DNA of 6,221 nucleotides from Actinomycetes bacterium (GTDB lineage: Bacteria; Actinomycetota; Acidimicrobiia; Acidimicrobiales; Microtrichaceae): contig JAEVZA010000219.1 of the NCBI GenBank assembly GCA_023392475.1, positions 1 to 6,221 of the forward strand, in the 5' to 3' direction. Under the pieces are notes generated by a model. It did no database searches. It was not told where the DNA came from and was given only the letters and a program-made list of their open reading frames with translations. Positions 5,515 through 6,221 of the stretch are shown here, piece by piece (within the stretch, counting starts at the first letter, position 1; the number at the start of each line of letters is the position of its first letter). A program made the position numbers and the translations under genes.

Positions 5515-5561
5515 CACCCCCGCCGCAGGGGCGCACCGGGGGCCGCGCCGGGGCGGGGGTG
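5515..5561. repeat. 10-bp inverted repeat in the glnB / small-gene divergent region
   Basis: Arms CACCCCCGCC (5515-5524) and GGCGGGGGTG (5552-5561) are perfect complements. The 27-base spacer contains a nested pair, GGCGC (5530-5534) and GCGCC (5545-5549). With the predicted start sites (about 5448 on minus, about 5603 on plus) this lies outside both transcripts, so it would act as DNA, if at all. Low sequence complexity (C-runs and G-runs) makes chance pairing plausible. Confidence 0.35.
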
Positions 5562-5590
5562 CCGCGACGTGCCGGGCGCCGGGTCACCTC

Positions 5591-5596
5591 TACGCT
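5591..5596 (+). promoter_or_regulatory. Predicted -10 box (TACGCT) of the 58-residue cysteine protein gene
   Basis: TACGCT fits TAnnnT and is followed by 6 bases (GGCCCC) and the ATG at 5603, the same leaderless geometry as the PAC2 and NUDIX genes. There is no purine-rich ribosome-binding site before the ATG and no clear -35. Confidence 0.55.
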
Positions 5597-5602
5597 GGCC
5601 CC

Positions 5603-5779
5603 ATGGCCGTTCGCACCGACTGCCGCCACTACTCCAGCCGCACCGTCGGTGCGGACGAGATCGTGCAGCGCTGCCGCGTCGACGCCGCCGAGCAGGCGCC
5701 GTTCGCCTGCCCCGACGGCTGCATCTTCTTCGAGCCCCGCTCGATCACCGACGCCAACTGGCGCCGCGACCCCGGCTGA
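5603..5779 (+). CDS. Small four-cysteine protein of unknown function (58 residues)
   Basis: A 58-residue open frame from ATG 5603 to TGA 5777-5779. Function is not known to me. The cysteines are C7, C24, C36 and C40, with H9 near the first and a PFACPDGC motif at 33-40; four cysteines in so short a protein suggest a bound zinc ion or a small iron-sulphur site. The rest reads as a compact soluble domain with FFEPRS at 42-47; there is no signal peptide or membrane segment. I have a sense of similar DCRHY... / ...FACPDGC proteins in other Actinobacteria, but cannot verify it. The start is supported by a TACGCT -10 box 6 bases before the ATG. The frame is open further upstream to a GTG at 5378, but that stretch runs through the candidate operator and an inverted repeat and looks like composition noise. 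The gene is divergent from glnB and convergent with the gene at 5809. Confidence 0.78.
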   Translation: MAVRTDCRHYSSRTVGADEIVQRCRVDAAEQAPFACPDGCIFFEPRSITDANWRRDPG

Positions 5780-5783
5780 CCGC

Positions 5784-5805
5784 CGGTCCGGACCGCGGCC
5801 GCGGT
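5784..5805. terminator. Overlapping palindromes between convergent genes, possible bidirectional terminator
   Basis: CGGTCCGGACCG (5784-5795, 12 bp) and ACCGCGGCCGCGGT (5792-5805, 14 bp) are both perfect palindromes sharing four bases, so only one can fold at a time. They fill most of the 29-base gap between the stops of the 58-residue protein gene and the gene at 5809. Position suggests termination in both directions, but neither has a loop beyond the palindrome centre and no T-run is present. Confidence 0.4.
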
Positions 5806-5808
5806 GGC

Positions 5809-6221
5809 TCACCGGCGCCCTTCCGCCCGGCGGCGGCGCAGGTGCACGTGCGCCTTGGCCGCGCCCCACGCCAGGCCGGCCTCGTGGACCTCGGGCGAGA
5901 CGTCGGCGAACGCCGTGGGCGACAGGTCGTAGACGTCGTCGGGGAACGCCCGCTCCTGGAACCCGTCGCGCACGACCGGTGGGACGCCCGCGGCGGCCAG
6001 CACCTCGGTCGGCTCCCGCACGGCGCCCCGGAGGAGGGCGAGGGGGGTGGTCGCCTGCTCGTCGACGTCCTGCTCGAGGAGCCGCCGCACGCGCCCGCCC
6101 ACCTCCTCCCCGCACCGCCGGCCCGCCTCGTCGGCACTCGCGGCGACCTCCGGGGTGACCTCGACGCCCGCGGCCCGGCACCGGGCGACGACGGCCGCCA
6201 CGGCCCACGCGGGCAGGGCGG
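5809..6221 (-). CDS. Conserved hypothetical protein, C-terminal 136 residues (5' end outside window)
   Basis: The frame is open from the right edge to a TGA at 5809-5811, showing 136 residues. A GTG at 6201 is in frame, but coding continues upstream of it (ALPAW, then A), so the real start is probably beyond the window. No enzyme motif is recognised. Numbering from the GTG, the parts that look conserved are LLRGAVREPTEVL (57-69), GVPPVVRDGFQERAFPDDVY (72-91) and GLAWGAAKAHVHLRRR (109-124). I recall uncharacterised actinobacterial proteins with such PPVVRD / FPDDVY / WGAAKA-VHLRR segments, but give no function. It appears soluble and mostly helical, with many charged residues. It is convergent with the 58-residue protein gene. 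Confidence 0.75.
   Translation of the reverse strand, partial: ALPAWAVAAVVARCRAAGVEVTPEVAASADEAGRRCGEEVGGRVRRLLEQDVDEQATTPLALLRGAVREPTEVLAAAGVPPVVRDGFQERAFPDDVYDLSPTAFADVSPEVHEAGLAWGAAKAHVHLRRRRAEGRR

Noticed and set aside
5378..5602. An N-terminal extension of the 58-residue protein from a GTG at 5378.
   Set aside because: It would translate the candidate operator and an inverted repeat, is Arg/Gly/Ala-rich, and ignores the well-placed TACGCT box.
1..6221. A defence system, mobile element, CRISPR array, toxin-antitoxin pair or biosynthetic cluster.
   Set aside because: No transposase, integrase, nuclease, repeat array or related gene is visible. The genes look chromosomal with uniform composition, and the novelty here is regulatory plus two uncharacterised small genes.

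Overview
The window is GC-rich throughout (roughly 70% or more by eye), with tightly packed genes on both strands. GTG starts, actinobacterial-style TAnnnT -10 boxes placed 6-7 bases before start codons, and a P-II/GlnD nitrogen-signalling pair with possible GlnR-type half-sites all point to an actinobacterium. The flavour of the small conserved genes makes me lean towards the class Acidimicrobiia, but that is an impression and not proven by the sequence. I see no mobile element, CRISPR array, tRNA, rRNA or phage gene.

Left part (1-1770): the 3' end of a pirin-like cupin gene (+) meets a GNAT acetyltransferase gene (-) tail to tail, with a 13-base overlap. The acetyltransferase is divergent from a PAC2-family gene (+). 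The 81 bases between their starts hold two mirror-image promoters, and both genes look leaderless. The PAC2 gene converges on the next gene with 22 bases between them.

Centre (1793-5274): three genes run right to left: glnB (P-II signal protein), glnD (P-II nucleotidyltransferase with NT, HD and two ACT domains), and a NUDIX hydrolase. glnB and glnD look like one transcription unit. Their 114-base spacer contains no TA dinucleotide, hence no TAnnnT promoter box, and holds a 15-bp hairpin whose two wobble pairs work only in the glnB-glnD transcript. The NUDIX gene follows glnD by 20 bases but has its own leaderless-type -10 box. GlnD senses glutamine through its ACT domains and modifies or demodifies P-II on its T-loop tyrosine; P-II then controls ammonium-assimilation targets. 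No amtB ammonium-channel gene lies beside the pair, unlike the amtB-glnK-glnD arrangement of streptomycetes and mycobacteria.

Right part (5275-6221): a 328-base divergent region upstream of glnB contains a -10 box, four 11-bp-phased half-sites resembling a GlnR operator, a structured glnB leader and a 10-bp inverted repeat. It ends at a leaderless gene for a 58-residue, four-cysteine protein (+) of unknown function. That gene converges on a conserved hypothetical gene (-) cut by the right edge; between them lie two overlapping palindromes.

The coding content is mostly ordinary housekeeping. The most rewarding material is regulatory: the shared leaderless promoter geometry of four genes, the symmetric divergent promoter, the candidate nitrogen operator, and the glnB-glnD intercistronic hairpin.
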